Shown piece by piece: positions 32,292 to 41,956 of a stretch of DNA of 64,000 nt. The number at the start of each line of letters is the position of its first letter. The stretch's first letter is position 1. A program made the translations under genes and the position numbers. The DNA comes from Micromonospora acroterricola (GTDB lineage Bacteria > Actinomycetota > Actinomycetes > Mycobacteriales > Micromonosporaceae), in NCBI RefSeq assembly GCF_003172955.1, contig NZ_QGKR01000182.1, positions 1-64,000 on the forward strand. The letters are read 5' to 3'. The notes under the pieces were generated by a model. It was not told the origin of the DNA, did no database searches, and saw nothing but the letters and a program-made list of their open reading frames with translations.

Positions 32292-34844
32292 GTGGCACGC
32301 GGAGAACTGCGGATCTATCTCGGGGCCGCTCCCGGCGTCGGCAAGACGTACGCCATGTTGGAGGAGGCGCAGCGGCGGGCCGCGCGCGGCACCGACGTGG
32401 TGATCGGTTTCGTGGAGACCCACGGCCGCCAGCACACCGCGGCCATGCTCGGCGACCTGGAGCAGGTCTCCCGCCGCACGATGAGCTACCGGGGCGTCGA
32501 GTTCACCGAGATGGACCTCGACGCGATCCTGGCCCGCCGGCCGGAGGTCGCGGTCGTCGACGAGCTGGCGCACACCAACGTGCCCGGCTCCCGGCACGAC
32601 AAGCGCTGGCAGGACATCCAGGAGCTGCTCGACGCGGGGATCGACGTGCTGTCCACGGTCAACGTGCAGCACCTGGAGTCGGTCAACGACGTCGTCGCCC
32701 AGATCACCGGCACCACCCAGCGGGAGACCGTGCCGGACGAGATCGTTCGCGCCGCCGAGCAGGTCGAGCTGGTCGACATGACCCCCGAGGCGCTGCGCCG
32801 GCGGATGGCGCACGGCAACATCTACCGCCCCGACAAGATCGACGCCGCGCTGGGCAACTACTTCCGGGTCGGCAACCTCACCGCCCTGCGTGAGCTGGCG
32901 CTGCTCTGGCTGGCCGACAAGGTCGACGAGCAACTCGACCGGTACCGCAGCCAGCAGGGCATCGAGGCCACCTGGGAGGCCCGCGAGCGGGTCGTCGTGG
33001 CGCTGACCGGTGGCCCCGAGGGCGAGACGCTGATCCGCCGGGCCGCCCGGGTCGCGGCCCGCAGCAAGGGCGCCGACCTGCTCGCCGTGCACGTCGGCCG
33101 CAGCGACGGCCTGGCCGGCGCGGACCCGGCCCAACTGGCCCGCCAGCGGGTGCTGGTGGAGAGCCTCGGCGGCACGTACCACCAGGTCCTCGGGACGGAC
33201 GTGCCGGCCGCGCTGCTGGACTTCGCCCGCGGGGTGAACGCCACCCAGTTGGTGCTCGGCGCCAGCCGGCGGGGCCGCTTCGCGCAACTGTTCGCCAGAG
33301 GCGTCGGGGTGACCACCACCGCGCTCTCCGGCTCGATCGACGTACACCTGGTCACCCACACCGAGGCCGGTCGGGGACGCCGGGCGGCGGCCGTGCCGGC
33401 CGCGCTGTCCCGCCGCCGCCGGCTGCTCGGGTTCGCCCTGGCCGTGTTCGGCATGCCACTGCTCACGCTGCTGCTGAGGACGCTGCCCGACCTGACGCTG
33501 ACCAACGACATCCTGCTCTTCCTCGCCGGGGTCGTCGGGGTCGCGCTGGTCGGCGGGCTGTGGCCGGCCCTGGTCGCCGCGCTCGGCGGCTCGCTGCTGC
33601 TCAACTGGTTCTTCACCCCGCCCTACCGGACGCTGACCATCGCCGAGGCGGACAACCTGCTCGCCCTGGCCGTCTTCGTCGGCGTGGCGCTGGCGGTGAG
33701 CTGGATCGTCGACGTCGCAGCGCGGCGGACCCGCGAGGCCGCGCGGGCCGCGGCCGACGCGCAGACCCTCGCCGCCGTCGCCGGCGGCGTGCTGCGCGGC
33801 GAACGCCCGCTGCCCGCGCTGCTGGACCAGCTCCGGGAGACCTTTGGGCTGCGCGCGGTGAGCGTGCTGGAGCTGGCCGAGGAGGCCGGTGGCCGACCGG
33901 AGCGGGCCCGCGAGGAGCACGCCTGGTGCGTGGTCGCCAGCGTCGGCGACCGGCCGGCCTGCACGCCCGACGGCGGGGAGACGGCGGTACCGGTCGACGA
34001 ACGGATCACCGTCGTGCTCAGCGGCCGGCGGCTGGAGGCGGCGGACCGGCGGATCGTCGAGGCGTTCGCCGCCCAGGCCGCCGTCGCGCTGCGGCAGGAA
34101 CGACTGGCCGAGGAGGCGGCCACCGCCCGGCCCCTCGCCGCGGCGGACCGGATGCGTACCGCGCTGCTCGCCGCGGTCAGCCACGACCTGCGTACCCCGT
34201 TGGCCTCGGCGAAGGCGGCCGTGACCAGCCTGCGCAGCCACGACATCGAGTTCGACGAGCAGGACCGCGAGGAGCTGCTGGAGACCGCCGAGGAGTCGTT
34301 GGACCGGCTCGCCCGGCTCGTCGGCAACCTGCTCGACATGAGCCGGCTCCAGGCCGGCGTCCTCGGCATCACGGCGAGCGCGATCGGCCTGGAGGACGCC
34401 GTACCCCGGGCGCTGGACGAACTCGGCCCGCCCGCCGCCGCCGTCGTGACCGACATCCCGGCCGACCTGCCCGCCGCCACCGCCGATCCTGGCCTGCTGG
34501 AGCGGGTGCTGGTCAACGTCATCGCGAACGCGTTGCGGTACAGCCCGCCCGGGCAGCCGCCCACCGTCACCGCGAGCGCGCACGCCGGGCAGGTCGAGCT
34601 GCGGATCATCGACCGTGGGCAGGGCATCCCGGAGGACCAGTGGGAGCACGTCTTCCTGCCGTTCCAACGCCTCGGCGACCGGGACAACCAGACCGGTGTC
34701 GGCCTCGGGCTTGCCCTGTCCCGGGGACTGGCCGAGGCGATGGGTGGCAGCATCACCCCCGAGACCACCCCCGGCGGTGGGCTCACGATGGTGCTGCGAC
34801 TCCCCGCCGCCCCGCAGACCAGCTCGGAGGGGCCACAGGAATGA
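32292..34844 (+). CDS. kdpD: Osmosensitive K+ channel histidine kinase KdpD
   Basis: An 850-residue sensor kinase. Order: KdpD domain with Walker A GAAPGVGKT (11-19) and DELAHTNVPGSRHDKRWQD; a universal-stress-like domain (about 235-360, ending LVLGASRRGRFAQL); four membrane spans (about 375-475, DUF4118); a GAF-like part; the phosphotransfer His631 in AVSHDLRTPLAS; and a HATPase with DRGQGIPE and GVGLGLALSRGLAEAMGG. It phosphorylates KdpE when potassium is low. GTG at 32292 follows GGAGAGGA. It overlaps kdpE by ATGA. Confidence 0.96.
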   Translation: MARGELRIYLGAAPGVGKTYAMLEEAQRRAARGTDVVIGFVETHGRQHTAAMLGDLEQVSRRTMSYRGVEFTEMDLDAILARRPEVAVVDELAHTNVPGSRHDKRWQDIQELLDAGIDVLSTVNVQHLESVNDVVAQITGTTQRETVPDEIVRAAEQVELVDMTPEALRRRMAHGNIYRPDKIDAALGNYFRVGNLTALRELALLWLADKVDEQLDRYRSQQGIEATWEARERVVVALTGGPEGETLIRRAARVAARSKGADLLAVHVGRSDGLAGADPAQLARQRVLVESLGGTYHQVLGTDVPAALLDFARGVNATQLVLGASRRGRFAQLFARGVGVTTTALSGSIDVHLVTHTEAGRGRRAAAVPAALSRRRRLLGFALAVFGMPLLTLLLRTLPDLTLTNDILLFLAGVVGVALVGGLWPALVAALGGSLLLNWFFTPPYRTLTIAEADNLLALAVFVGVALAVSWIVDVAARRTREAARAAADAQTLAAVAGGVLRGERPLPALLDQLRETFGLRAVSVLELAEEAGGRPERAREEHAWCVVASVGDRPACTPDGGETAVPVDERITVVLSGRRLEAADRRIVEAFAAQAAVALRQERLAEEAATARPLAAADRMRTALLAAVSHDLRTPLASAKAAVTSLRSHDIEFDEQDREELLETAEESLDRLARLVGNLLDMSRLQAGVLGITASAIGLEDAVPRALDELGPPAAAVVTDIPADLPAATADPGLLERVLVNVIANALRYSPPGQPPTVTASAHAGQVELRIIDRGQGIPEDQWEHVFLPFQRLGDRDNQTGVGLGLALSRGLAEAMGGSITPETTPGGGLTMVLRLPAAPQTSSEGPQE

Positions 34845-35521
34845 CGCGCATCCTGGTCGTCGACGACGAACCCCAGATCCTGCGCGCCCTGCGGATCAAC
34901 CTGCGCGCCCGCCGGTACGACGTGGACGTCGCCGGGACCGGGGCCGCCGCGCTGAAGGCTGCCGCCAGCCACCCGCCCGACCTGGTGGTGCTCGACCTCG
35001 GGCTGCCCGACATCGACGGCGTCGAGGTGATCCGCGGCCTGCGCGGCTGGACCGCCGTGCCGATCATCGTGCTCTCCGGCCGGGCCGGCAGCGAGGACAA
35101 GGTCGCGGCGCTCGACGCCGGCGCCGACGACTACGTCACCAAGCCGTTCGGGGTGGAGGAGCTGCTGGCCCGTATCCGCGCGGTGACCCGCCGCCTCGGC
35201 GCGCCCAGCGAGGCGGTGCCGGCGCTGCGGATCGGCCGGCACACCGTCGACCTCGCCGACCACCGCGTCTGGCGGGACGACGACACCGAGGTCAAGCTGA
35301 CCCCCACCCAGTGGAGTGTGCTGGAGAAGCTGCTGCGCCACCCCGGCAAGCTGGTCAGCCAGCGCCAACTCCTCCAGGACGTGTGGGGGCCGGAGTACCA
35401 GAACGAGACCAACTACCTGCGGCAGTACCTGGCGCAACTGCGCCGCAAGCTGGAGGACGACCCGGCCCGACCCCGGCACCTCATCACCGAGCCCGGAATG
35501 GGCTACCGCTACCGACCCTGA
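34841..35521 (+). CDS. kdpE: Response regulator KdpE
   Basis: A 226-residue OmpR/PhoB-type regulator. The receiver domain has DDE at 8-10, phospho-acceptor Asp52 (VVLDLGLPD) and Lys in YVTKPF. The winged-helix output domain (about 130-226) contains LTPTQWSVLEKLLRHPGKLVSQRQLL and NETNYLRQYLAQLRRKLE, typical of KdpE, with the end EPGMGYRY. It activates kdpFABC. The ATG at 34841 overlaps the kdpD stop. Confidence 0.96.
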   Translation: MTRILVVDDEPQILRALRINLRARRYDVDVAGTGAAALKAAASHPPDLVVLDLGLPDIDGVEVIRGLRGWTAVPIIVLSGRAGSEDKVAALDAGADDYVTKPFGVEELLARIRAVTRRLGAPSEAVPALRIGRHTVDLADHRVWRDDDTEVKLTPTQWSVLEKLLRHPGKLVSQRQLLQDVWGPEYQNETNYLRQYLAQLRRKLEDDPARPRHLITEPGMGYRYRP

Positions 35522-35637
35522 CCGGCGGGCTCCGGCCGGGTTGACACCCTCCGACAGAGATTGAAGAATTTCGCTCGCAGTCGCAGCGGCGTGCTTCTGT
35601 AACCGTCCCCGTTCCGGTTACCCCTCGGGAGCCCGCC
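35522..35637 (+). promoter_or_regulatory. Probable promoter region of the FAD oxidoreductase gene
   Basis: A 116-bp gap whose centre (35560-35605) is less GC-rich than the surroundings. No palindrome or clear terminator was found. Confidence 0.3.
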
Positions 35638-37647
35638 GTGTCCCTGCCCCTGTCCCGCCGCCGCCTGCTGACGGCCGGCGGCGCCGGCCTCGTCCTGGCC
35701 GGCCTTGCCGACCCGTTCCGGGCCGGCCCCGCCCGGGCCGCCGTCACCACCGCCGACCTGGTCGTCTACGGCGCCACCTCCGGCGGGCTGGCCGCCGCGA
35801 TCACCATGCGTCGCCTCGGCCGCACCGCCGTGGTGGTCGAGCCCACCAGCCACGTCGGCGGGCTGAGCACCGCCGGGCTGGGCGCCACCGACACCGGCGT
35901 ACAGGCGTCCATCGGCGGCCTGGCCGCCGAGTTCTACCGCCGGGTGTACGTGAAGTACCACGGCGGGACCCCCACGCCGACCTCGCCGCTGCGGATGACC
36001 TTCGAACCGCACGTCGCCGCCGACGTCTTCGCCGACCTGCTCGCCGAGGCGGGCGTTCCGGTGGTCGTCGGCGCCCGACTGGCCGGCCTCGGCCGCACCG
36101 GCAACCGGATCACCGAGCTGCGCACCGAGGACGGGTCGATCTACCGGGGCGGCGTGTTCGTCGACGCCACCTACGAGGGTGACCTGCTGGCCATGGCCGG
36201 GGTGGGGTTCACCGTCGGGCGGGAGTCCAACGACACCTACGGCGAGACGATCAACGGGGTGCAGTCGCGCAACACCCACCAGTTCGCCTACCCGGTCGAC
36301 CCGTACGTCACGGCCGGCTCGCCCTCCAGCGGTCTGCTGCCGGGCATCTCCGCCACCCCGCTCGCCCCGCAGGGCACCGGGGACGACCGGATCCAGGCGT
36401 ACTGCTTCCGGATGTGCCTGACCCAGGCGTCCAACCGGATCCCCTTCGGCCGGCCGGCCGGCTACGACCCCATCCGGTACGAGTTGCTGCTGCGACACAT
36501 CCAGGCCGGTTACGCCGGGCCGTACTTCACCACCCACTCGGTCGGGGGCGGCAAGACCGACTCCAACAACAACGGCGCGGTGTCCACCGACCACATCGGC
36601 TTCAACTACGCGTACCCGACGGCGAGCTGGGCGGCGCGGGAGAGCATCATCGCCGAGCACCGCAGCTACCAGCAGGGGCTGATGTGGTTCCTGGCCAACG
36701 ACCCCCGGCTGCCGGCGTCGGTACGCGACTCGACCGCCCGCTGGGGTCTGCCGGTCGACGAGTTCACCAGCACGGGCGGCTGGCCGCCGCTGCTCTACAT
36801 CCGCGAGGCGCGCCGCATGGTCTCCGCGTACGTGATGACCGAGCACGACTGTCGGGGCCGGGTGCGCGCCGCCGACTCGGTGGGGCTGGCCAGCTACACG
36901 ATGGACTCGCACAACTGCCAGCGGGTGGTGGTCGACGGCAGGGTGCGCAACGAGGGGGACGTGCAGATCGGCGTGCCGGCGCCGTACCCGGTGAGCTACC
37001 GCGCGATCGTGCCGCACCAGGCCCAGTGCGCCAACCTGCTGGTGCCGGTCTGCCTCTCGGCGAGCCACATCGCGTACGGCTCGATCCGGATGGAACCGGT
37101 GTTCATGATCCTCGGGCAGGCCGCCGCCACCGCGGCGTCCCTGGCGCTCACCGGCAACCTCGCCGTGCAGGCGGTGTCCGTGTCCGCCCTGCAGGGTCGG
37201 CTGCGCCAGGACGGCGCGGTGCTCGACTGGGGGCCGACCGGTGAGGTGATCCTGGACAACGCGGCGGCCAGCGGCATCACCCGGGCCGGCACCTGGCTGC
37301 GCAGCACCGGCGTGGGCGGCTACTACGGCCCGGACTACGAGCACGACGGCAACGTCGGCAAGGGCGTGAACCGGCTGCGGTTCCGCCCGACGCTGCCCGC
37401 CTCGGGCTCGTGGACGGTGCAACTGCGCTGGACCGCGAATTCGAACCGGGCGACCAACGTGCCGGTGGACATCGCGTACTCCGGCGGGGTTGCCACCCGG
37501 ACGGTCGACCAGCGGCAGTCCGGGGGGCAGTGGGTGCCGCTGGGCACCTACCCGTTCACCGCGGGCACCGAGGGCAGCGTGCTGATCCGCACGGAGGACA
37601 CCGACGGCCACGTCGTCGCCGACGCGGTCCGCTTCGTGCGCGCCTGA
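35638..37647 (+). CDS. Tat-exported FAD-dependent oxidoreductase with golvesin-like C-terminal domain
   Basis: A 669-residue secreted protein. The twin-arginine signal is SRRRLLTAGGAGLVLAGLA followed by ARAA. The FAD-binding core (about 38-530) starts DLVVYGATSGGLAAAITMRRLG with SHVGGLSTAGLG and belongs to the FAD_oxidored family; some members are annotated xanthan lyase, though the chemistry is usually unknown. Residues about 540-669 form a beta domain like golvesin/xanthan-lyase carbohydrate modules (WLRSTGVGGYYGPDYEHD... VRFVRA). The likely role is oxidation of an outside sugar or polymer. GTG start at 35638. Confidence 0.85.
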   Translation: MSLPLSRRRLLTAGGAGLVLAGLADPFRAGPARAAVTTADLVVYGATSGGLAAAITMRRLGRTAVVVEPTSHVGGLSTAGLGATDTGVQASIGGLAAEFYRRVYVKYHGGTPTPTSPLRMTFEPHVAADVFADLLAEAGVPVVVGARLAGLGRTGNRITELRTEDGSIYRGGVFVDATYEGDLLAMAGVGFTVGRESNDTYGETINGVQSRNTHQFAYPVDPYVTAGSPSSGLLPGISATPLAPQGTGDDRIQAYCFRMCLTQASNRIPFGRPAGYDPIRYELLLRHIQAGYAGPYFTTHSVGGGKTDSNNNGAVSTDHIGFNYAYPTASWAARESIIAEHRSYQQGLMWFLANDPRLPASVRDSTARWGLPVDEFTSTGGWPPLLYIREARRMVSAYVMTEHDCRGRVRAADSVGLASYTMDSHNCQRVVVDGRVRNEGDVQIGVPAPYPVSYRAIVPHQAQCANLLVPVCLSASHIAYGSIRMEPVFMILGQAAATAASLALTGNLAVQAVSVSALQGRLRQDGAVLDWGPTGEVILDNAAASGITRAGTWLRSTGVGGYYGPDYEHDGNVGKGVNRLRFRPTLPASGSWTVQLRWTANSNRATNVPVDIAYSGGVATRTVDQRQSGGQWVPLGTYPFTAGTEGSVLIRTEDTDGHVVADAVRFVRA

Positions 37648-37764
37648 CCGGCGCGCCGGCTCCGGTGCCCCACCGCGATCGGGTCGGGGTGCTGCTCACG
37701 CCGGCCGTCGGAACGGCGGGTAGCGTTTCCGACGGACCGACGGCGGGCGTACGAGGAGGACCGG

Positions 37765-38520
37765 GTGCAGACGACGACGGTGGACATTCCGACCGGCGAC
37801 GGGGTGGCGGACGCGTGCCTCACCCGTCCGGACGGGGACGGGCCGTTTCCGGCGGTGCTGCTCTTCCAGGACGCCTTCGGCCCGCGTCCGCGCCTGGTGG
37901 AGATGGCGGAGCGGATCGCCGCCCGCGGTTACCTCGTGCTGACGCCGCACCTGTTCTACCGGGCCGGCCGGGCGCCGCTGTTCGACCTGTCCCGATTCGG
38001 TGAGCCGGACCAGCGCGGCGCGATCTTCGAAAAGATCATGCCGTTGGTCGGTTCGCTGACCGCCGACGTGATCAGTCGGGACACCGCCGCGTACCTCGAC
38101 TTCCTGGCGTCCCGTGACGACGTGCGGCCGGGACCGGTCGTGATCACCGGCTACTGCATGGGCGGCACGAACGCGCTCCGCGCCATCGAGGCAGACCCGG
38201 ACCGGATCGCCGCGGTGGCCAGCTTCCACGGCGGGCGGATCGTCACCGACGCGTCGGACAGCCCACACCTGGGCGTGGGCTCGATCACCGGCGAGGTCTA
38301 CTTCGGGCACGCCGACGCCGACAGGTCGATGACGCCCGAGCAGATCGCGACCCTGGAGAAGACACTGGACGCGGCCGGGGTCCGGTACCGCTCCGAGGTG
38401 TACGAGGGCGCGCACCACGGCTTCACGATGGCCGACTCCGCGGTCTACGACGAGCGGGCCACCGAGCGTCACTGGGCCGCGCTGTTCGACCTGCTGGACC
38501 GGACCCTGCCCACCGGCTGA
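37765..38520 (+). CDS. Dienelactone hydrolase family protein
   Basis: A 251-residue cytoplasmic alpha/beta hydrolase. The nucleophile is a cysteine in GYCMGG, the acid Asp lies in FGHADADRSM and the base His in GAHHGFTM, the Cys-Asp-His triad of dienelactone hydrolases. The natural substrate is not evident; no ring-cleavage genes are nearby. GTG at 37765 is preceded by GAGGAGGACC. It stands alone, with a likely promoter in the 117 bp upstream. Confidence 0.9.
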   Translation: MQTTTVDIPTGDGVADACLTRPDGDGPFPAVLLFQDAFGPRPRLVEMAERIAARGYLVLTPHLFYRAGRAPLFDLSRFGEPDQRGAIFEKIMPLVGSLTADVISRDTAAYLDFLASRDDVRPGPVVITGYCMGGTNALRAIEADPDRIAAVASFHGGRIVTDASDSPHLGVGSITGEVYFGHADADRSMTPEQIATLEKTLDAAGVRYRSEVYEGAHHGFTMADSAVYDERATERHWAALFDLLDRTLPTG

Positions 38521-38546
38521 GGCTCCGCCTGCTGGCGTTCCGCCCG

Positions 38547-39074
38547 TCAGCCGGGGCCGCCCCGCGCCTCCCGGTTGGTGGAGGACCGACCGGGCGTCCG
38601 GGTCGTGACGCTGAACCGCCCGTCGGCCTCCATCCGCACCTCCCGCACGTCGGCGAGGTTGTCGATGCCCTGCTCCCGCAGCTGGGTGTGCAGTTCCTCG
38701 TTGGTGATCAGCTCACGGCGCATGTTGCGCCGCAGGATCCTCCCGTCACGGACCAGCACCAGCGACCCGGGCCGGATCAGTCGGGCGGCGGCCTGCCAGC
38801 GGAAGGCGACGGCGTCCAGCACGTACGACCAGCCGATGATCACTGCGACCAGCAGCACCCCGTCCGTGATCGAGCTGTACCCGCCCGACATGCCGTTCTG
38901 CGCCGCGTCGGCGAGCAGCACGATCACCAGCAGGTCGGTGACGCCGGTGGTGCCGCTCTCCCGCTTGAGGATGATCCGCAGCAGCGCGAACAGCGCGAGG
39001 TACATGACGCTGCCCCGGACCACGATCTCCAGCAGCGGGATGCTCGGGACGAACAGCTCTCCCCAGTCGGCCAC
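38547..39074 (-). CDS. DUF421 (YetF-like) membrane protein
   Basis: A 175-residue protein with three membrane spans (VMYLALFALLRII, DLLVIVLLADAAQNGMSG, LLVAVIIGWSYVLDAVAF) and a cytoplasmic YetF-type domain: PGSLVLVRDGRILRRNMRRELITNEELHTQLREQGID. The conserved R-x-E-L-I-T-x-E-E-L block defines DUF421. Function is unknown; in Bacillus relatives take part in spore or stress membranes. GTG start. Convergent with the dienelactone hydrolase gene. Confidence 0.88.
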   Translation of the reverse strand: MADWGELFVPSIPLLEIVVRGSVMYLALFALLRIILKRESGTTGVTDLLVIVLLADAAQNGMSGGYSSITDGVLLVAVIIGWSYVLDAVAFRWQAAARLIRPGSLVLVRDGRILRRNMRRELITNEELHTQLREQGIDNLADVREVRMEADGRFSVTTRTPGRSSTNREARGGPG

Positions 39075-39142
39075 CTGACGGGCTACCCGCCGGTCGCTTC
39101 GTCATGCCTGCCGGCCGTGCCACCCCCGGGCTGTGCGGGCGG

Positions 39143-40246
39143 TCAGCGACGCAGCAGCACCGGCCCGGCGTCGATCCGGGTGCGGAACAGCGCGTACGGG
39201 CGCCGTCGTAGGTCCTCGCCCCGCTGGTACTGCGGCTGCCGGTGCAGCTGGTTGGCGGTCACGTAGAGGTACCCGTCCGTGGCCACCGACATGGTGTCCG
39301 GCCAGAGCAGGCGAGGATCGTGGACCAGCGTCTCGTACTCGCCGTCCGGCCGCCGCCGCAGCACCGCGTTGTGCTCGTACGAGGTGATGTAGAACCTGCT
39401 GGCGTCGTCGCTCTCCAGCCCGTCCGCCGCGGTGCCCTTGTCCCCCTCGTCGACGACGGTCGCCGCGACCGCCTCCTGGGTGACGGACGGGTCGGCCAGG
39501 GCCTCGGTGGCGACGCTGTACCACCGCCGGGACGCCAGCGGGCAGTAGTGCAGCCGGGCGCCGTCGGCGGAGATCGCGATCCCGTCGCAGCCCATCGACA
39601 CCGGTTTCGGCGGCCCGTCCGCCGGCCGCTCCAGGAACGGCCGGCCCTCCACCACCGGGCGGAACGTCGTCAGCGGCTCCGCCTTCGTGGTCGGGTGGTC
39701 GTGCAGCCGCCGCCAGGAGGCACCGCTGGCCAGGTCCACCACGATGATCCCGTTCGGCCCCGAGTCCGCCGAGTCGGTGATGTACGCGACCCCCGCCTCG
39801 CCCCGCCGCAGGTCGAAGCGGACGTCGTTGAGGTACGTCGTGGGCAGCGCCACGTCCGCCGGGAAGGTGATCACCTGGGCCACCGTGTCGGTCTCCAGGT
39901 CGATCCGGACCAGCTTCGGCCCGCCCGGCTTCGTCGGCTGGAACATCGGGCTGCCGGTGTCCAGCACCCAGAGCCGGTCGGCCGGGTCCACCACGATGCT
40001 CTGCACCGAGACGAACGCGCCCGCGTCGTCGTCCCCGGACGGGTCGTTCCAGGGCTGGTCGGGGTAGGGCACCTCGCGACCGTCGCGCAGCTCGACCACG
40101 GTGGCCGGCACCTCGTCGCCCCACTTGGGGAAGTTGACGAAGATCCGACCCTGGTGCGAGACGCTCACCCCGGTCGGCATCGGGCCGGTGAACGTGTGCA
40201 CCAGCTCCAACTCGCCGAGCGGCTCGTCACCGACCGGCCCGTTCAC
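39143..40246 (-). CDS. Major royal jelly protein/yellow-family protein
   Basis: A 367-residue beta-propeller of the MRJP/yellow family: GVSVSHQGRIFVNFPKWGDEVPATVVEL, VVDPADRLWVLDTGSP, TYLNDVRFDLRRGEAGVAYITDSA and SMGCDGIAISADGARLHYCPLASRRWY are the conserved blades. No signal peptide is seen with this GTG start. Bacterial members are uncharacterised; lactonase-like or ligand-binding roles have been suggested. No operon partner is evident. Confidence 0.88.
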   Translation of the reverse strand: MNGPVGDEPLGELELVHTFTGPMPTGVSVSHQGRIFVNFPKWGDEVPATVVELRDGREVPYPDQPWNDPSGDDDAGAFVSVQSIVVDPADRLWVLDTGSPMFQPTKPGGPKLVRIDLETDTVAQVITFPADVALPTTYLNDVRFDLRRGEAGVAYITDSADSGPNGIIVVDLASGASWRRLHDHPTTKAEPLTTFRPVVEGRPFLERPADGPPKPVSMGCDGIAISADGARLHYCPLASRRWYSVATEALADPSVTQEAVAATVVDEGDKGTAADGLESDDASRFYITSYEHNAVLRRRPDGEYETLVHDPRLLWPDTMSVATDGYLYVTANQLHRQPQYQRGEDLRRRPYALFRTRIDAGPVLLRR

Positions 40247-40310
40247 GCCGCCCGCCCCGCGTACGGCAGGACCTTCGCCGAGCCCTGGTTCATGTCCGTG
40301 CCCCTCCCGC

Positions 40311-41096
40311 TCAGGTGGCCCCTGCGGATGACCCCGGTGGCGGCTGTTCCCGCCCCGACATCCGGTATGCCTGGTCCGGCGAATTTCCCGCCGCCGGTCC
40401 GCTCACCGCCCGGTCGACGAGGGCCTCGGCCACCTCGCGGAGCTTGCGGTTCGAGTTCTGGGAGACCTGGGCCAGGATCGCGAACGCCTGGTCGGCCGTG
40501 CACCGGCGCTGGCCCATGATGATGCCCTTGGCCTGCTCGATCACCGCCCGGCCGCGCATCGCCGCCTGCATCTGCTGAGCGAGGGTGGCGGTGCTCTCGT
40601 ACAGGTGGGCGTTCGCCAACGCGACGGCGGCGTACCCGGCGAGGGTCTGCGCGAGGTCGAGCACCTCGTCGAACGCTCCCGCGTCGGTGCCGTAGACGTT
40701 CAGTGCCCCGACCACGGCCTCCTGGATCGGCAGCCCGATCGACAGCGAGCTGGCGAGCCCGTGGCGGTGCGCCCGTGCGGCCCACTCCGGCCAGCGCTCC
40801 TCCACGGCCACATCCGGCACCAGCATGGCGGTGCCGGTGGTGGCGGCGTCCAGGCACGGGCCGCGCCCCAGCTCGTACTGCCAGAGGTCCAGCGTGAGCG
40901 CGAGCTCCCCGGTATAGGCGGCGGTGTGCGCGTCGCTGCCCTGGACCAGGGTCACCGACACCTCGTCGGCGCGGGGAATGGTGCCCTTGGCGACCTCGAC
41001 GATCGTGGCGAGTACGACATCCAGGTCGCCTTCGTCGTGCTTGATCCGGCCAAGCCGAATGAGGGCTTCGGTGAGATCCAGGGGTGCCTGCGGCAT
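40311..41096 (-). CDS. GAF-ANTAR domain response regulator
   Basis: A 261-residue cytoplasmic protein. The GAF domain (about 20-170) contains ELGRGPCLDAATTG and SSLSIGLPI. The ANTAR domain (about 175-235) carries QQMQAAMRGRAVIEQAKGIIMGQRRCTADQAFAILAQVSQNSNRKLREVAE. ANTAR domains bind paired RNA hairpins to prevent transcription termination, so this is likely a ligand-responsive antiterminator. The last 30 residues are disordered. Neighbouring HATPase and STAS genes suggest a small signalling group. Confidence 0.92.
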   Translation of the reverse strand: MPQAPLDLTEALIRLGRIKHDEGDLDVVLATIVEVAKGTIPRADEVSVTLVQGSDAHTAAYTGELALTLDLWQYELGRGPCLDAATTGTAMLVPDVAVEERWPEWAARAHRHGLASSLSIGLPIQEAVVGALNVYGTDAGAFDEVLDLAQTLAGYAAVALANAHLYESTATLAQQMQAAMRGRAVIEQAKGIIMGQRRCTADQAFAILAQVSQNSNRKLREVAEALVDRAVSGPAAGNSPDQAYRMSGREQPPPGSSAGAT

Positions 41097-41495
41097 GTGG
41101 TCTGACGTCCTCGTGGAACCGGCGCGGTCGACCTCGGAGAAGCTGGACAGCGCGTGGCGGGCGGCCCGCGTTCGCGAACCGCTGTACCGATCCGGGGGTG
41201 GATCGGGAACCGGCGCCGCTGCTTGACGCTTGCTCCAAACGCCCCGGCCGGGGCGTCACCTACAGGAGAAACACTCTACGACTCAGCGACGGTGGACGCG
41301 ACGCGGCGTGCCCCCGGGGCGCCGCCTGTTCGTGCTGCGGCTGAACCGCGGTGCCGGCGGGCCGCCGGCGGCGCGACGCGGGCGGGGGCCTGCGGCCCGT
41401 GCCACACTTGAGGAGTGTGCCGCCGGTTGGTGGCAGGCCGGTGGGCGCCGTCGGGGCGTGCCGTTCACCGCGGTGTCCCGCCTCATGGACCGACG
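41097..41495. promoter_or_regulatory. Divergent region between GAF-ANTAR and HATPase genes
   Basis: About 400 bp without a convincing gene. A less GC-rich patch with CACCTACAGGAGAAACAC lies near 41257-41275. The HATPase frame extends back to 41415 (GTG after TTGAGGAG), so part of this region may be coding. No repeat was recognised. Confidence 0.35.
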
Positions 41496-41942
41496 ATGCC
41501 GCCAGCTCCTCTCCCGCAGCCGTCCGGAGGGTCGTCGGTCACTCGCGTGGCGGTTTTGTCCGAGCTGCCCCTCGCCAGCACCGCCTGCGCCGAGGGTCGC
41601 CGGTTCGTCGAGGAGCAGCTGTTCCGGTGGCAGGTGCCGATGCTCGTCGCCGACACCATGGTGCTGTTGGCCAGCGAGATCATCGCCAACGCGGTGCGAC
41701 ACGGTCCACCGCCCCGGCACCTGGAACTCTGCCTTCGGGCCGACACGGTCCGGCTGGAGGTGACCGACTCCAGCGGTGTCCCCCCGGTGCTCCGCCACCC
41801 CGACGTGCGCGAACTCGGCGGGCGCGGCCTGTGGCTGATCGACACGCTGGCCGCTCGGTGGGGCTGGTATCCCCGACCGCCGGGCAAGGTCGTCTGGTCC
41901 GAGATGCCGATCGGTGATCCGCTCCTGCCGGCGTCGGGCTGA
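41496..41942 (+). CDS. HATPase-domain protein, RsbW-like anti-sigma/serine kinase
   Basis: A protein of about 148 residues made almost only of a GHKL ATPase domain: N-box LLASEIIANAVRHGPP, G1-like VTDSSGVPP and G2-like GGRGLWLID. This type in actinomycetes works as an anti-sigma factor or a kinase of STAS proteins. A STAS gene is convergent 14 bp downstream. ATG at 41496 is chosen; a GTG at 41415 behind GAGGAG would add 27 residues and cannot be excluded. Confidence 0.82.
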   Translation: MPPAPLPQPSGGSSVTRVAVLSELPLASTACAEGRRFVEEQLFRWQVPMLVADTMVLLASEIIANAVRHGPPPRHLELCLRADTVRLEVTDSSGVPPVLRHPDVRELGGRGLWLIDTLAARWGWYPRPPGKVVWSEMPIGDPLLPASG

Positions 41943-41956
41943 GCCGGCGGGGGTGG